NCBI RefSeq assembly: GCF_008728965.1
Contig: NZ_VSMC01000023.1
Coordinates: forward strand, 1 to 53,535
DNA: 53,535 nucleotides
Source: Heminiphilus faecis
GTDB taxonomy: Bacteria > Bacteroidota > Bacteroidia > Bacteroidales > Muribaculaceae
Reading direction: 5' to 3'
Under the pieces are notes generated by a model that was not told the DNA's origin, did not search any database, and saw nothing but the letters and a program-made list of their open reading frames with translations. A program made the position numbers and the translations under genes. Positions 10,242 to 19,939 of the stretch are shown here, one piece after another. Positions within the stretch are counted from its first letter, which is position 1, and each line of letters begins with the position of its first letter.

Positions 10242-10439
10242 TTATTTATTGTTAAGTTCACGCTGACGCAACTCAGTCTTCATGCGTGCAATCATTTTAC
10301 GGTCACGTGTAATGGCTGCAGGATTATCAATGGGAGAAATTGCGTGATTGATCTTCATCTGAAGATAATCTTTTTGAGCTTGTTCAAGACGATCCTTGAG
10401 GTCCTGAGTGCCGAGTTCCTTTATTTCTTCTTTCTTCAT
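10242..10439 (-). CDS. rpmC: 50S ribosomal protein L29
   Basis: L29 is a small helical hairpin at the tunnel exit that helps dock the signal recognition particle and trigger factor. This 65-residue protein has IKELGTQDLKDRLEQAQKD and the conserved NPAAITRDRKMIARMKTELR. It follows rplP by 6 bases. Confidence 0.97.
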   Translation of the reverse strand: MKKEEIKELGTQDLKDRLEQAQKDYLQMKINHAISPIDNPAAITRDRKMIARMKTELRQRELNNK

Positions 10440-10445
10440 AATCTT

Positions 10446-10877
10446 TTACACGTTTTGAGTTGGGTCATAATCGCGACGCACAATAAACTTGGTGGTCACG
10501 GGGAGCTTCTGGGCTGCAAGGCGGAGAGCTTCCTTAGCTACATCGAAAGGCACACCCTCAAGCTCGATCAGTATACGTCCGGGAGTAACGGGCGCAACGA
10601 AACCTTCGGGATTACCTTTACCTTTACCCATACGCACTTCGGCAGGCTTCTTAGTGATGGGCTTGTCGGGGAATATGCGGATCCATACCTGACCCTGACG
10701 CTGCATGTAGCGGGTCACGGCGATACGTGCGGCCTCAATCTGACGGCCGGTGATCCACTTTGATTCCAAAGTCTTGATGCCAAACGAACCGAAAGCGAGC
10801 TGATTGCCACGCTGGGCATTGCCCTTCATACGGCCCTTTTGTTGACGGCGGAATTTAGTTTTCTTAGGTTGTAACAT
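10446..10877 (-). CDS. rplP: 50S ribosomal protein L16
   Basis: L16 helps form the A-site region of the large subunit. Diagnostic stretches in the 143-residue protein are [40 protein letters not shown] and [20 protein letters not shown]. It lies between rpsC and rpmC. Confidence 0.98.
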   Translation of the reverse strand: MLQPKKTKFRRQQKGRMKGNAQRGNQLAFGSFGIKTLESKWITGRQIEAARIAVTRYMQRQGQVWIRIFPDKPITKKPAEVRMGKGKGNPEGFVAPVTPGRILIELEGVPFDVAKEALRLAAQKLPVTTKFIVRRDYDPTQNV

Positions 10878-10897
10878 TGTTGTGTTGATTCAATTCG

Positions 10898-11629
10898 TTA
10901 ACGATTGTTTTTGGGCTTGCGGAAACGATTGCCACGGGGCGCTCCGTTGTTGCCTCCGCGACTTTCCTTGCCAGAGTTTGCGAATACGGGAGCAAGCTCG
11001 CGCTTGCCGTATACCTCACCGCGGCAAATCCAAACCTTCACACCTACCACACCTACCTTGGTGTGTGCTTCCACTAAAGCGTAGTCGATATCGGCGCGAA
11101 GTGTGTGGAGCGGTGTACGACCCTCCTTAAACATTTCGCTTCGGGCCATTTCGGCGCCGTTAAGACGGCCGCTGACCTGCACCTTGATACCTTCGGCACC
11201 GCTGCGCATAGTGCTCTGGACAGCCATTTTCACAGCACGGCGGTAAGCGATCTTACCTTCTATCTGACGGGCTATGTTGGCCGCTACGATCTGAGCGTCA
11301 AGCTCGGGACGTTTTACCTCGAAGATGTTGATCTGAACATCCTTGTCGGTAATCTTCATAAGCTCTTTCTTGAGCTTGTCCACATCGGCACCGCCTTTAC
11401 CGATAATAAGACCGGGACGCGAAGTGCAGATAGTGATGGTGATGAGCTTGAGTGTACGCTCGATAACGATGCGCGATACACTTGATTTGGCGAGACGGAC
11501 TTCAAGATATTTGCGGAGCTTTGCATCCTCGAGCAAATTATCGCCGTACTTTTTGCCACCATACCAGTTAGAGTCCCAACCACGGATGACACCTAAACGG
11601 TTGCTTATTGGATTAACTTTCTGTCCCAT
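10898..11629 (-). CDS. rpsC: 30S ribosomal protein S3
   Basis: S3 lines the mRNA entry pore and has helicase-related activity. The KH domain is visible in [20 protein letters not shown], and the C-terminal domain has [20 protein letters not shown] and [16 protein letters not shown]. The end is a basic, Arg/Asn-rich tail. Length 243 is normal. It is 3 bases from rplV. Confidence 0.98.
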   Translation of the reverse strand: MGQKVNPISNRLGVIRGWDSNWYGGKKYGDNLLEDAKLRKYLEVRLAKSSVSRIVIERTLKLITITICTSRPGLIIGKGGADVDKLKKELMKITDKDVQINIFEVKRPELDAQIVAANIARQIEGKIAYRRAVKMAVQSTMRSGAEGIKVQVSGRLNGAEMARSEMFKEGRTPLHTLRADIDYALVEAHTKVGVVGVKVWICRGEVYGKRELAPVFANSGKESRGGNNGAPRGNRFRKPKNNR

Positions 11630-11632
11630 CTC

Positions 11633-12040
11633 TTATTCTTTAGTAGATTTATCAATTGTGTCTACAAACAATGTCACATGATTGGCACGTTTGCGAATTC
11701 TGTAACCACGACCTTGGGGGGCCGGACGGAGACGCTTGAGCATGGGAGCGGGTCCCACAAAGATTGTGCTTATATAAAGCTCGCCGTTTTCGGCTTTGCG
11801 CTCGTTTTTGGCTTCCCAGTTGGCGATAGCTGAACGCAGGCATTTTTCCAAACGCGCTGCAGCTTCTTTATTTGAGAATTTAAGGATACCCAGCGCGCGG
11901 AACACTTCCTTGCCACGTATCATGTCGACTACCAAACGCATCTTGCGAGGCGACGAGGGCACGTCGAGAAGCTTGGCAAAAGCCTGCGACTTCTTGGCTT
12001 CCTTAATCAATTCGGCTGATTGTCTTTTTCTTACACCCAT
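11633..12040 (-). CDS. rplV: 50S ribosomal protein L22
   Basis: L22 lines the peptide exit tunnel; changes in its beta-hairpin can alter macrolide response. The 135-residue protein has [20 protein letters not shown] and the hairpin end [20 protein letters not shown]. No deletion is apparent in the hairpin. It lies between rpsS and rpsC. Confidence 0.98.
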   Translation of the reverse strand: MGVRKRQSAELIKEAKKSQAFAKLLDVPSSPRKMRLVVDMIRGKEVFRALGILKFSNKEAAARLEKCLRSAIANWEAKNERKAENGELYISTIFVGPAPMLKRLRPAPQGRGYRIRKRANHVTLFVDTIDKSTKE

Positions 12041-12089
12041 TGTATTTAATTTCTTTTTTTGTCAAAAATTTTTATATCAATGGCCCAAT

Positions 12090-12359
12090 TTATTTTTTCT
12101 TATTGCCGCCGTGTCCACGGAAGTTACGAGTGGGGGCAAATTCGCCCAACTTGTGACCTACCATATTTTCGGTGACATAAACGGGAATAAACTTATTACC
12201 ATTGTGCACTGCAAAAGTGTGTCCTACAAAGTCAGGAGAAATCATTGAAGCGCGGCTCCAAGTCTTTATGACTGATTTCTTGCCGCTTTCCTCCATGGCC
12301 GACACTTTCTTCTCCAGCTTCACGCTGATATATGGGCCTTTTTTTAATGAACGACTCAT
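12090..12359 (-). CDS. rpsS: 30S ribosomal protein S19
   Basis: S19 binds the small-subunit head with S13. The 89-residue protein begins [19 protein letters not shown] and carries the signatures [19 protein letters not shown] and [20 protein letters not shown]. It lies between rplB and rplV. Confidence 0.98.
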   Translation of the reverse strand: MSRSLKKGPYISVKLEKKVSAMEESGKKSVIKTWSRASMISPDFVGHTFAVHNGNKFIPVYVTENMVGHKLGEFAPTRNFRGHGGNKKK

Positions 12360-12378
12360 AGTTACTTAATTAATCAGA

Positions 12379-13206
12379 TTACTTTTTTCTTCTTTCAATA
12401 ATGTACTTTGAAGAATGCTTCTTCGGTGCACGTGTCTTGAGACCCTTTGAGTACAATCCCTTGCGTGAGCGCGGATGGCCTCCAGAGGCGCGTCCTTCAC
12501 CACCACCCATGGGGTGATCCACAGGGTTCATAACGACGCCGCGGTTGCGCGGACGACGACCGAGCCAACGTGAGCGTCCGGCCTTACCTGAACGCTCGAG
12601 AGAGTGTTCGCTGTTGCCTACGACGCCGATAGTTGCCTTGCAAGCCGAGAGCACTTTACGGGTTTCACCCGAAGGTAATTTGATAATTGCGTAATCTCCT
12701 TCGCGCGACACAAGCTGAGCGAATGTGCCGGCCGAACGAGCCATGAACGCTCCCTGTCCGGGACGCAACTCGATGTTGTGGATAACGGTACCTACGGGTA
12801 TAGCGTTCAGCGGAAGGGCATTGCCCAACTCTGGAGCTACATCAGGACCGCTCACAACAGTCGCGCCCACTTCAAGGCCATTGGGTGCAATTATGTAAGC
12901 CTTTGCTCCGTCTACGTAGTAAAGAAGAGCGATACGGGCCGAACGGTTAGGATCGTACTCGATCGATTTTACTACTGCGGGTACACCGTCTTTGTTTCTC
13001 TTAAAGTCTATCACACGGTATTTGCGTTTGTGACCACCGCCAAGGTAACGAGAGGTCAGGTGGCCTTCGGAGTTACGTCCTCCGCTTGACTTTTTACCGA
13101 CTGTAAGAGATTTCTCTGGCGTCCGGGCAGTGATCGTACCTTTGAACACGCCAATAACTTTGTGTCTTTGCCCCGGTGTTGTGGGCTTGAATTTTCTTAC
13201 TGCCAT
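12379..13206 (-). CDS. rplB: 50S ribosomal protein L2
   Basis: L2 is needed for peptidyl-transferase function and subunit joining. The 275-residue protein carries the [20 protein letters not shown] region, [20 protein letters not shown] and the conserved C-terminal [20 protein letters not shown], which includes the histidine important for activity. It follows rplW by 5 bases. Confidence 0.98.
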   Translation of the reverse strand: MAVRKFKPTTPGQRHKVIGVFKGTITARTPEKSLTVGKKSSGGRNSEGHLTSRYLGGGHKRKYRVIDFKRNKDGVPAVVKSIEYDPNRSARIALLYYVDGAKAYIIAPNGLEVGATVVSGPDVAPELGNALPLNAIPVGTVIHNIELRPGQGAFMARSAGTFAQLVSREGDYAIIKLPSGETRKVLSACKATIGVVGNSEHSLERSGKAGRSRWLGRRPRNRGVVMNPVDHPMGGGEGRASGGHPRSRKGLYSKGLKTRAPKKHSSKYIIERRKK

Positions 13207-13211
13207 TTCTG

Positions 13212-13502
13212 TTATATATTGCTATAGAAGTCGATAGTTTCACCATCAGCTACAGTGATGATGGCTTTCTTGTAGTCAGATGTGCCTCCTTTGATGATGC
13301 CGCTACGGGTGTAACGCGACTTGTTTTTGCCGCGTACAATCATAGTGTTGACTCTAACAACGTGTACGCCATAGAGCTTCTCAACCATGTCTTGGATCTG
13401 AAACTTGTTGGCCTCGGGAGAAACACGGAAAGTGTAGCGATTACGCTTTTCGGTAAGCATAGTCGCTTTTTCAGTTACGATAGGTGTTATTTGAAATTCC
13501 AT
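13212..13502 (-). CDS. rplW: 50S ribosomal protein L23
   Basis: L23 is the docking site for trigger factor and SRP at the tunnel exit. The 96-residue protein has [20 protein letters not shown] and [20 protein letters not shown]. It lies in the order rplD-rplW-rplB. Confidence 0.97.
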   Translation of the reverse strand: MEFQITPIVTEKATMLTEKRNRYTFRVSPEANKFQIQDMVEKLYGVHVVRVNTMIVRGKNKSRYTRSGIIKGGTSDYKKAIITVADGETIDFYSNI

Positions 13503-13521
13503 TTCTATATCCTCCTGTGTA

Positions 13522-14142
13522 TTATATGTTGTTAATTACATCAAGGCTACCTTCGGTCAAGATGATAGCTTTATTATTGAGCAAAGCATAAGTGTTTACA
13601 TCGCAAGCACTTATTATTTTTGCTCCGGGCACATTTCGAGCCGACAAAAATACATTTTTATTTTGGTCCTTCAAAATCAGAAGGATTTTTTCGTCTGCAA
13701 CTTTAAGATTTTTAGTAAAATTTACAAAATCTTTAGTTTTCGGGGCCTCGAAAGTGAAGTCTTCAACAACGATTATCTGGTTGTCCTGCGCCTTGTAGGT
13801 CAGTGCCGAACGACGGGCGAGGGCCTTGAGTTTTTTGTTGAGTTTGAAGCGATAGTCACGGGGACGGGGACCGAATACGCGTCCACCGCCTACGAGTACG
13901 GGCGAGTTGATGTCACCGATACGGCTACCGCCGCCACCCTTCTGCTTGTGGAGCTTGCGGGTAGAACCGGACACTTCACTTCTTTCCTTGGACTTGTGAG
14001 TACCCTGACGCTGATTGGCGAGATACTGCTTCACATCGAGATAAACGGCTTGCTCGTTAGCTTCGATTGCAAACACCTCGTCGTTAAGCTGAGCCTTACG
14101 GCCGGTGTCTTCTCCTTTTATATTATAAATTGCGAGTTCCAT
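13522..14142 (-). CDS. rplD: 50S ribosomal protein L4
   Basis: L4 lines the exit tunnel and, in E. coli, controls the S10 operon. The tunnel loop is visible ([40 protein letters not shown]). At 206 residues it has normal length. It shares a base with the end of rplC, a TAATG-type overlap that suggests coupling. Confidence 0.98.
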   Translation of the reverse strand: MELAIYNIKGEDTGRKAQLNDEVFAIEANEQAVYLDVKQYLANQRQGTHKSKERSEVSGSTRKLHKQKGGGGSRIGDINSPVLVGGGRVFGPRPRDYRFKLNKKLKALARRSALTYKAQDNQIIVVEDFTFEAPKTKDFVNFTKNLKVADEKILLILKDQNKNVFLSARNVPGAKIISACDVNTYALLNNKAIILTEGSLDVINNI

Positions 14143-14759
14143 TATTTCTCAATTAATAAGATTGAACCTTTAGATCCGGGGACCGAACCCTTTATCATCA
14201 GCAGATTGTGTTCGGGGATCACTTTGATCACCTGAAGGTTTTGCACTGTGACGCGCTCGTTGCCCATCTGACCGGCCATGCGCATACCCTTGAATACTTT
14301 TGCGGGATACGAGCAGGCACCGATTGAACCGGGCTTGCGAAGACGATTGTGCTGACCATGGGTAGCCTGACCTACACCGCCGAAGCCGTGACGCTTCACA
14401 ACACCTTGGTAACCTTTACCTTTGGAGGTGCCGACGATGTCGACAAAGTCGCTTTCAGAGAAGAAGTCCACGGCGATAGTATCACCGAGATTGTACTCTC
14501 CTTCAAATCCTTTGAACTCGGCCAAGTGTCGCTTGGGAGTCACTCCGGCCTTTTTGAAATGGCCCTGCATCGGACAAGTGGTGTGCTTCTCCTTCTTGTC
14601 CTCGAAACCGAGCTGAAGGGCTGCATAACCATCGTTCTCAACAGTCTTTACTTGAGTAACTACACAAGGACCAACTTCGATAACAGTGCACGGTATGTTC
14701 TTACCGTCGGCACTGAAAACGGATGTCATTCCGATTTTCTTTCCTAATAATCCTGGCAT
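14142..14759 (-). CDS. rplC: 50S ribosomal protein L3
   Basis: L3 starts large-subunit assembly and reaches the peptidyl-transferase centre. The 205-residue protein has [20 protein letters not shown], the central loop [20 protein letters not shown] with the glutamine that is methylated in E. coli, and [20 protein letters not shown]. It follows rpsJ by 44 bases. Confidence 0.98.
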   Translation of the reverse strand: MPGLLGKKIGMTSVFSADGKNIPCTVIEVGPCVVTQVKTVENDGYAALQLGFEDKKEKHTTCPMQGHFKKAGVTPKRHLAEFKGFEGEYNLGDTIAVDFFSESDFVDIVGTSKGKGYQGVVKRHGFGGVGQATHGQHNRLRKPGSIGACSYPAKVFKGMRMAGQMGNERVTVQNLQVIKVIPEHNLLMIKGSVPGSKGSILLIEK

Positions 14760-14803
14760 TTCTCTTGATTGTTAAAATGTTGACTTTTATTAAACTTAAA
14801 ATC

Positions 14804-15109
14804 TTATACTTTGACTTCAACCTGCACACCGCTGGGAAGCTCGAGCTTCATCAGTGCGTCCACAGTCTTGGCGCTTGAATTGTAGATATCGATCAGGCGC
14901 TTGAACGAAGAGAGCTGAAACTGCTCGCGCGACTTCTTGTTGACGAAAGTCGAACGATTGACAGTGAAGATGCGCTTGTGGGTGGGCAGAGGTATAGGAC
15001 CGCTTATCACCGCACCTGTAGCCTTTACAGTCTTTACAATCTTCTCGGCCGACTTGTCGAGCAAGTTGTGATCGTAAGATTTTAGCTTGATTCTGATTTT
15101 TTGGTTCAT
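14804..15109 (-). CDS. rpsJ: 30S ribosomal protein S10
   Basis: S10 is a small-subunit protein that also acts in transcription antitermination as NusE. The 101-residue protein has [20 protein letters not shown] and the loop [20 protein letters not shown]. It lies only 18 bases after fusA, so the str and S10 operons are joined here without a tuf gene between them. Confidence 0.98.
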   Translation of the reverse strand: MNQKIRIKLKSYDHNLLDKSAEKIVKTVKATGAVISGPIPLPTHKRIFTVNRSTFVNKKSREQFQLSSFKRLIDIYNSSAKTVDALMKLELPSGVQVEVKV

Positions 15110-15127
15110 ATCTTTTTGTATAAAATA

Positions 15128-17254
15128 TTATTTCAATAAATCCACACGGCCTTGGCACTCGGTGAGCACGTTCTTGGCGATCGAGCTGCTTACCTCGGCA
15201 TAGTGAGAGAACGTCATGGTGCTTGTGGCACGTCCTGAAGTGATTGTGCGGAGTGCGGTAACATAACCGAACATCTCGGCAAGAGGAGCCTTGGCTTTTA
15301 CCACACGGGCACCGCTGCGGCTTGTCTCCATACCTTCAACCTGACCGCGACGCTTGTTAAGGTCACCGATCACGTCACCCATGCTCTCCTCGGGAGTAAC
15401 CACTTCAATCTTCATAATCGGCTCAAGAAGCACGGGATTGGCTTTTTCAGAAGCTTTCTTGAATGCCTGTATAGCGCAAAGCTCAAACGAAAGCTGATCG
15501 GAGTCAACCGGGTGGAACGAACCGTCGATAAGAGTGACCTTGAGGTGTTCTACGGGGAAGCCGGCAAGAACACCGTTCTTCATAGCGGCTTGGAAACCTT
15601 TCTGGATAGAGGGAATAAATTCCTTGGGAATGTTACCGCCCTTAACCTCGTCTACAAACTGAAGATTGCCTTCGAAGCCTTCGTCAACGGGCTCTACGCG
15701 TACAATGATGTCGGCAAATTTACCACGACCACCGGTCTGCTTCTTGAATACTTCACGAAGTTCGACAGGCTTGGTGATAGCTTCCTTGTAAGTAACCTGA
15801 GGACGACCTTGATTACACTCTACCTTGAACTCACGACGCAGACGGTCGATGATTATATCAAGATGAAGCTCACCCATACCGGATATAACGGTCTGACCGG
15901 TCTCTTCATTAGTCTCTACACGGAAAGTAGGATCCTCCTCGGCGAGTTTCTGAAGACCCACTCCGAGTTTGTCAAGGTCTTTCTGAGTTTTGGGCTCTAC
16001 CGCGATACCGATTACAGGATCGGGGAACTCCATTGCCTCGAGTACGATAGGAGCATCCTCGGCACAAAGAGTATCACCGGTACGGATATCCTTAAAACCT
16101 ACTCCGGCACCTATATCGCCGCAACCGATCTCTTCTTTCGGGTTCTGCTTGTTGGAGTGCATCTGGAAAAGACGCGATATACGCTCTTTCTTTCCTGAAC
16201 GGCTGTTAAACACATAGCTTCCTGCGGGGATAGCACCCGAATAAACGCGGAAGAAGCACAGACGTCCTACATAGGGGTCAGTAGCGATCTTGAACGCGAG
16301 GGCACACATCGGCGACTCGAAGTTGGGCTCACGAGTAAGCACTTCGTCAGGATTGCCTACGGCATGGCCTTCAACAGCACCAGAGTCAACAGGGCTGGGA
16401 AGATAAGCGCAGACAGAGTCAAGCAGACACTGAACGCCCTTGTTCTTGAACGAGCTACCGCATATCATCGGCACAACCGACATAGAAAGAGTGGCGGCAC
16501 GCAAAGCCTTGCGTATCTCGTCCTCGGTGATAGTAGCGGGATCGTCAAAATATTTAGCCATGAGATCGTCGTCAAATTCAGCGATCTTTTCAAGCATTTT
16601 GTCGCGCCATTCCTCAGCCTCGGCAAGGAGGTTGGCAGGTATCTCTTCTACGGTGTAATCGGCACCCATAGTCTCGTCATGCCAATAGATGGCCTTCATG
16701 GTCACGAGGTCAATGACACCCTTGAATGTCTCTTCAGCCCCGATAGGAACCTGAATAGGACAAGGGTTAGCACCAAGTATCTCCTTAAGCTGGCGCACAA
16801 CCTCAAAGAAGTTGGCACCCGAACGGTCCATTTTGTTTACGTAACCGATACGGGGAACATTGTACTTATCAGCCTGACGCCATACGGTCTCTGACTGGGG
16901 TTCAACACCGCCCACGGCGCAGAACGTAGCCACAGCACCGTCAAGCACACGCAGTGAACGCTCGACCTCAACAGTGAAGTCAACGTGTCCCGGAGTGTCT
17001 ATCAGGTTGATTTTGTACTTCTCGCCGACATAGTTCCAGAAAGTGGTGGTAGCGGCCGAAGTGATTGTAATACCGCGTTCCTGCTCCTGCTCCATCCAGT
17101 CCATAGTAGCGGCGCCGTCATGCACCTCTCCGATCTTGTGAGTAAGACCGGTATAGAACAGGATACGCTCCGATGTGGTAGTCTTACCGGCATCGATGTG
17201 AGCCATAATTCCGATATTACGGGTATATTTTAAAAGTTCGTCTTTGGTTGCCAT
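15128..17254 (-). CDS. fusA: Translation elongation factor G
   Basis: EF-G drives translocation using GTP. The 708-residue protein shows all GTPase motifs: G1 (AHIDAGKTT), G2 region ([12 protein letters not shown]), G3 (DTPGHVDF), G4 (NKMD) and G5 ([11 protein letters not shown]). Domains II-V follow, with the domain IV loop region around the [20 protein letters not shown] stretch. Bacteroidetes often carry a second EF-G elsewhere; this one, in the str operon, is the likely canonical copy. No obvious fusidic-acid-resistance change can be judged by eye. Confidence 0.97.
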   Translation of the reverse strand: MATKDELLKYTRNIGIMAHIDAGKTTTSERILFYTGLTHKIGEVHDGAATMDWMEQEQERGITITSAATTTFWNYVGEKYKINLIDTPGHVDFTVEVERSLRVLDGAVATFCAVGGVEPQSETVWRQADKYNVPRIGYVNKMDRSGANFFEVVRQLKEILGANPCPIQVPIGAEETFKGVIDLVTMKAIYWHDETMGADYTVEEIPANLLAEAEEWRDKMLEKIAEFDDDLMAKYFDDPATITEDEIRKALRAATLSMSVVPMICGSSFKNKGVQCLLDSVCAYLPSPVDSGAVEGHAVGNPDEVLTREPNFESPMCALAFKIATDPYVGRLCFFRVYSGAIPAGSYVFNSRSGKKERISRLFQMHSNKQNPKEEIGCGDIGAGVGFKDIRTGDTLCAEDAPIVLEAMEFPDPVIGIAVEPKTQKDLDKLGVGLQKLAEEDPTFRVETNEETGQTVISGMGELHLDIIIDRLRREFKVECNQGRPQVTYKEAITKPVELREVFKKQTGGRGKFADIIVRVEPVDEGFEGNLQFVDEVKGGNIPKEFIPSIQKGFQAAMKNGVLAGFPVEHLKVTLIDGSFHPVDSDQLSFELCAIQAFKKASEKANPVLLEPIMKIEVVTPEESMGDVIGDLNKRRGQVEGMETSRSGARVVKAKAPLAEMFGYVTALRTITSGRATSTMTFSHYAEVSSSIAKNVLTECQGRVDLLK

Positions 17255-17285
17255 TATCGAAATGATATTAGTGAATCATATTTAA

Positions 17286-17762
17286 TTAGAAACGGAAGTG
17301 AGCAAATGCGCGGTTGGCTTCGGCCATCTTATGCATGTCCTCCTTGCGCTTGAATGCGCCTCCCTGCTCGTTATATGCGTCTACAATTTCAGCTGCGAGT
17401 TTGTCGGCCATAGTCTTGCCGCCGCGCTTACGTGCATAGATAATAAGATTTTTCATTGAAATCGACTCTTTGCGGTCGGGACGTATCTCGGTAGGTACTT
17501 GGAATGTAGCACCACCTACACGACGTGATTTCACCTCCACCTGAGGAGTCACGTTTTCGAGAGCCTTCTTCCAGATTTCGAGGGCTGTCTTCTCTTCATT
17601 AGGCAACTTCGACTTCACAGTCTCGAGCGCCGAATAAAATATAGTATAAGAGGTATTTTTTTTGCCGTCATACATCAGATGATTGACGAACTTTGACACT
17701 CTTACGTCATGAAAAACGGGATCAGGCAATACGACCCGCTTTTTAGGCTTTGCTTTTCTCAT
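17286..17762 (-). CDS. rpsG: 30S ribosomal protein S7
   Basis: S7 starts assembly of the small-subunit head. The 158-residue protein has [40 protein letters not shown] and [21 protein letters not shown] 168-base gap with no gene separates it from rpsL. In E. coli S7 binds the rpsL-rpsG junction to repress its own synthesis, and this longer gap could serve the same purpose, but I see no clear fold in it. Confidence 0.98.
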   Translation of the reverse strand: MRKAKPKKRVVLPDPVFHDVRVSKFVNHLMYDGKKNTSYTIFYSALETVKSKLPNEEKTALEIWKKALENVTPQVEVKSRRVGGATFQVPTEIRPDRKESISMKNLIIYARKRGGKTMADKLAAEIVDAYNEQGGAFKRKEDMHKMAEANRAFAHFRF

Positions 17763-17930
17763 TTTGTTTTTAAAATTGGCGTTTTTGGTTGCTTGGCTGC
17801 TTTTTAATCTTCAACTCGGCTCTCTCGCCTCGTTTACTCAACCTAAATTGCTGTCCAATAAATCAAAAACGAAGTTGTAATTAACTGGGTTTTGTTTATC
17901 TCCTGCAAGAATTTCGGCTATAGGTCAAAA

Positions 17931-18335
17931 TTACTTCTTGCCTTTTGCCGCGGGTGCTGCTCCCGGTTTCGGACGTTTTGCTCCATATTTCGAGCGACGC
18001 TGTGTACGATCCTTCACTCCGCTCGTATCAAGAGTACCGCGCACAATGTGATAACGCACACCGGGAAGGTCTTTTACACGACCGCCACGAACGAGTACGA
18101 TAGAGTGCTCCTGAAGGTTATGACCTTCACCGGGTATATAGGAGTTAACCTCCTTACCGTTGGTCAGTCTCACACGGGCTACTTTACGCATTGCAGAGTT
18201 AGGCTTCTTGGGAGTAGTGGTATAAACTCTCACACACACACCACGACGCTGGGGACAGCTGTCAAGTGCCGGAGATTTACTCTTATCCTCAAGAGCTACA
18301 CGTCCTTTTCTTACTAATTGCTGAATTGTAGGCAT
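17931..18335 (-). CDS. rpsL: 30S ribosomal protein S12
   Basis: S12 lies at the decoding centre and sets accuracy. The 134-residue protein begins [20 protein letters not shown] and has [20 protein letters not shown] and the [20 protein letters not shown] stretch. Lysines at the two positions (equivalent to E. coli 42/43 and 87/88) where changes give streptomycin resistance are both present, so it looks wild-type. It is the first gene of the long ribosomal locus. Confidence 0.98.
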   Translation of the reverse strand: MPTIQQLVRKGRVALEDKSKSPALDSCPQRRGVCVRVYTTTPKKPNSAMRKVARVRLTNGKEVNSYIPGEGHNLQEHSIVLVRGGRVKDLPGVRYHIVRGTLDTSGVKDRTQRRSKYGAKRPKPGAAPAAKGKK

Positions 18336-18466
18336 CTTAGTTCTTGTTTTTACTTTAAAGTTATTATCGTTTAAATTGTCTTCTTTACGTAGAGCTACGC
18401 GCCGCTATCGAGCTGAAATTCAATTTCATAGACAGCAATGCACGCATACAGCGCTCAAAAACTTCG

Positions 18467-18498
18467 CAAAGTTACTCACTAAATCGCTATTTTCCAAA
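18467..18498 (-). promoter_or_regulatory. Promoter of the rpsL operon
   Basis: On the minus strand there is TTTG (18498-18495), a 20-base spacer and TAACTTTG (18474-18467). This fits the Bacteroidetes primary sigma consensus exactly. Transcription should begin near 18460, giving a 5' leader of about 125 bases before rpsL. The leader contains a near-palindrome TGAAATTCAATTTCA (18414-18428) of unknown meaning. Confidence 0.75.
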
Positions 18499-18661
18499 TA
18501 TTTCCGTTCTAAAAAATTAGTATTTGGCTTTTTAAACCCTTAATTGTTCAACTGAAACGGGATTTTACATAATTTTAACACTTTTCAAGACCTTTAATAT
18601 CTTTTAACCACATCTCAACCGTTTTATTCGCTCTTTTCTTCGCGCTCAACGCGTTTTTCGC

Positions 18662-18669
18662 TATTTTTG
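18662..18669 (+). promoter_or_regulatory. -7 box of the GlmU-like gene
   Basis: TATTTTTG matches the Bacteroidetes -7 element TAnnTTTG and lies 37 bases before the first ATG. No clear TTTG is seen about 20 bases upstream. The rest of the 371-base space between the divergent rpsL and GlmU-like genes (18336-18706) holds the rpsL promoter and AT-rich sequence; I see no further gene there. Confidence 0.5.
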
Positions 18670-18706
18670 CAGCTCTTCACATTTCATCTAAAACAAAAAA
18701 GACAAA

Positions 18707-19894
18707 ATGCCCATGGCACGCAACATCATCCTATACGACGATCCCGAATTAAGAGAAAACCTGCTCCCGATAACATTTACCCGCCCGATAGCCGACATAC
18801 GCTTCGGCATATTCACCATACGCCGCAAGTGGCAACGCGCGTTTCCCGGCGACTACTCATACCTTACGGCCGACTATCTGCAGCCCAAATATCCGGCGCA
18901 CGAAGTCAACACCCTCGACGACTTCTACATCGCCGGCAATATATGCCCCAACCCCTCGCTGATTAAAGCCATTGAAAAACTCCCATCCGGAGCCGCTCTT
19001 ACTTGCAAAGGTGTCACTCTGGCACGACACGGCAAAAATACCGATACCGTTGTCGAAATCGACGAAATGCCCCTTGCAGTCAACTCACTCACTGACATAT
19101 TCATGCTCAACGAGCAGGCTCTCATTGACGACTATATGACAATAGCCCGTACTGCTACATCCGCCCCATTAAGCAAAACCTGCACACTCATAGGCGACCC
19201 GTGTTTCCCCGACGGCACACCAAAGATATTCATCCACCCCGAAGCCACGGTCGAGGCCGCGACGCTCAACGTCACCAAAGGACCCATATACGTAGGTCCC
19301 AATGCAGAGATAATGGAAGGCACCTGTGTACGCGGCCCTCTTGCCCTGTGCGAGCACTCATATATAAATATGGGTTCAAAAATATACGGAGCCACTACCA
19401 TCGGTCCGTATTGCAAAGTAGGCGGCGAAATCAACAATGTGGTCATGATAGGCTACAGCAACAAAGGCCATGATGGCTTCCTCGGCAATGCGGTCATAGG
19501 CGAATGGTGCAATCTCGGCGCAAACTGCGTGGCGTCCAACCTCAAAAACGACTACTCGGAAATTAAGCTGTGGAATTATCCGGCTCACCGCTTCCTACGT
19601 ACAGGCCTGCAATTCTGCGGGCTGATCATGGGCGACCACACCAAAGCCGGCATCAACACAATGTTCAACACAGCCACCGTGGTAGGCGTAGGATGCAACA
19701 TCCACGGCTCCGGATTCCCGCGCAATTTCGTGGCCTCTTTCAGCGAAGGCGGAGCCTCGGGCTTCAGCGATGTATCACTTAATAAATTCTTTGATATAGC
19801 ACGTCGCGTCATGGCGCGCCGGCATGTCGAGCTCACCGACATAGACATCGACATATTCAACTCAATCTATGCCATAGCGGAGACGTATAAATAA
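18707..19894 (+). CDS. GlmU-like sugar nucleotidyltransferase/acyltransferase
   Basis: The N-terminal part (MARNIILYDDPELRENLLPI TFTRPIADIR) is like the nucleotidyltransferase-type domain of the Bacteroidetes alternative GlmU family, and residues about 180-340 are a left-handed beta-helix of hexapeptide repeats (IYVGPNAEIMEGTCVRGPLA, IYGATTIGPYCKVGGEINNV, AGINTMFNTATVVGVGCNIH). Such proteins are annotated as UDP-N-acetylglucosamine or glucose-1-phosphate thymidylyl-type transferases and probably work in cell-wall or sugar-nucleotide supply. The true start may be the second ATG (18713, MARN). It is divergent from the rpsL operon. Confidence 0.8.
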   Translation: MPMARNIILYDDPELRENLLPITFTRPIADIRFGIFTIRRKWQRAFPGDYSYLTADYLQPKYPAHEVNTLDDFYIAGNICPNPSLIKAIEKLPSGAALTCKGVTLARHGKNTDTVVEIDEMPLAVNSLTDIFMLNEQALIDDYMTIARTATSAPLSKTCTLIGDPCFPDGTPKIFIHPEATVEAATLNVTKGPIYVGPNAEIMEGTCVRGPLALCEHSYINMGSKIYGATTIGPYCKVGGEINNVVMIGYSNKGHDGFLGNAVIGEWCNLGANCVASNLKNDYSEIKLWNYPAHRFLRTGLQFCGLIMGDHTKAGINTMFNTATVVGVGCNIHGSGFPRNFVASFSEGGASGFSDVSLNKFFDIARRVMARRHVELTDIDIDIFNSIYAIAETYK

Positions 19895-19939
19895 TAATGT
19901 CCCGCCGCTTTCGCAGTTCAGTTAATGCAGCGACCTAAA

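Noticed and set aside
15512-16198. Plus-strand frame of 228 residues opposite fusA
   Set aside because: Antisense shadow of a highly conserved gene; no promoter or family match.
15128-17254. Tetracycline-resistance ribosomal protection protein instead of EF-G
   Set aside because: Position in the str operon, full EF-G length and EF-G motifs throughout.
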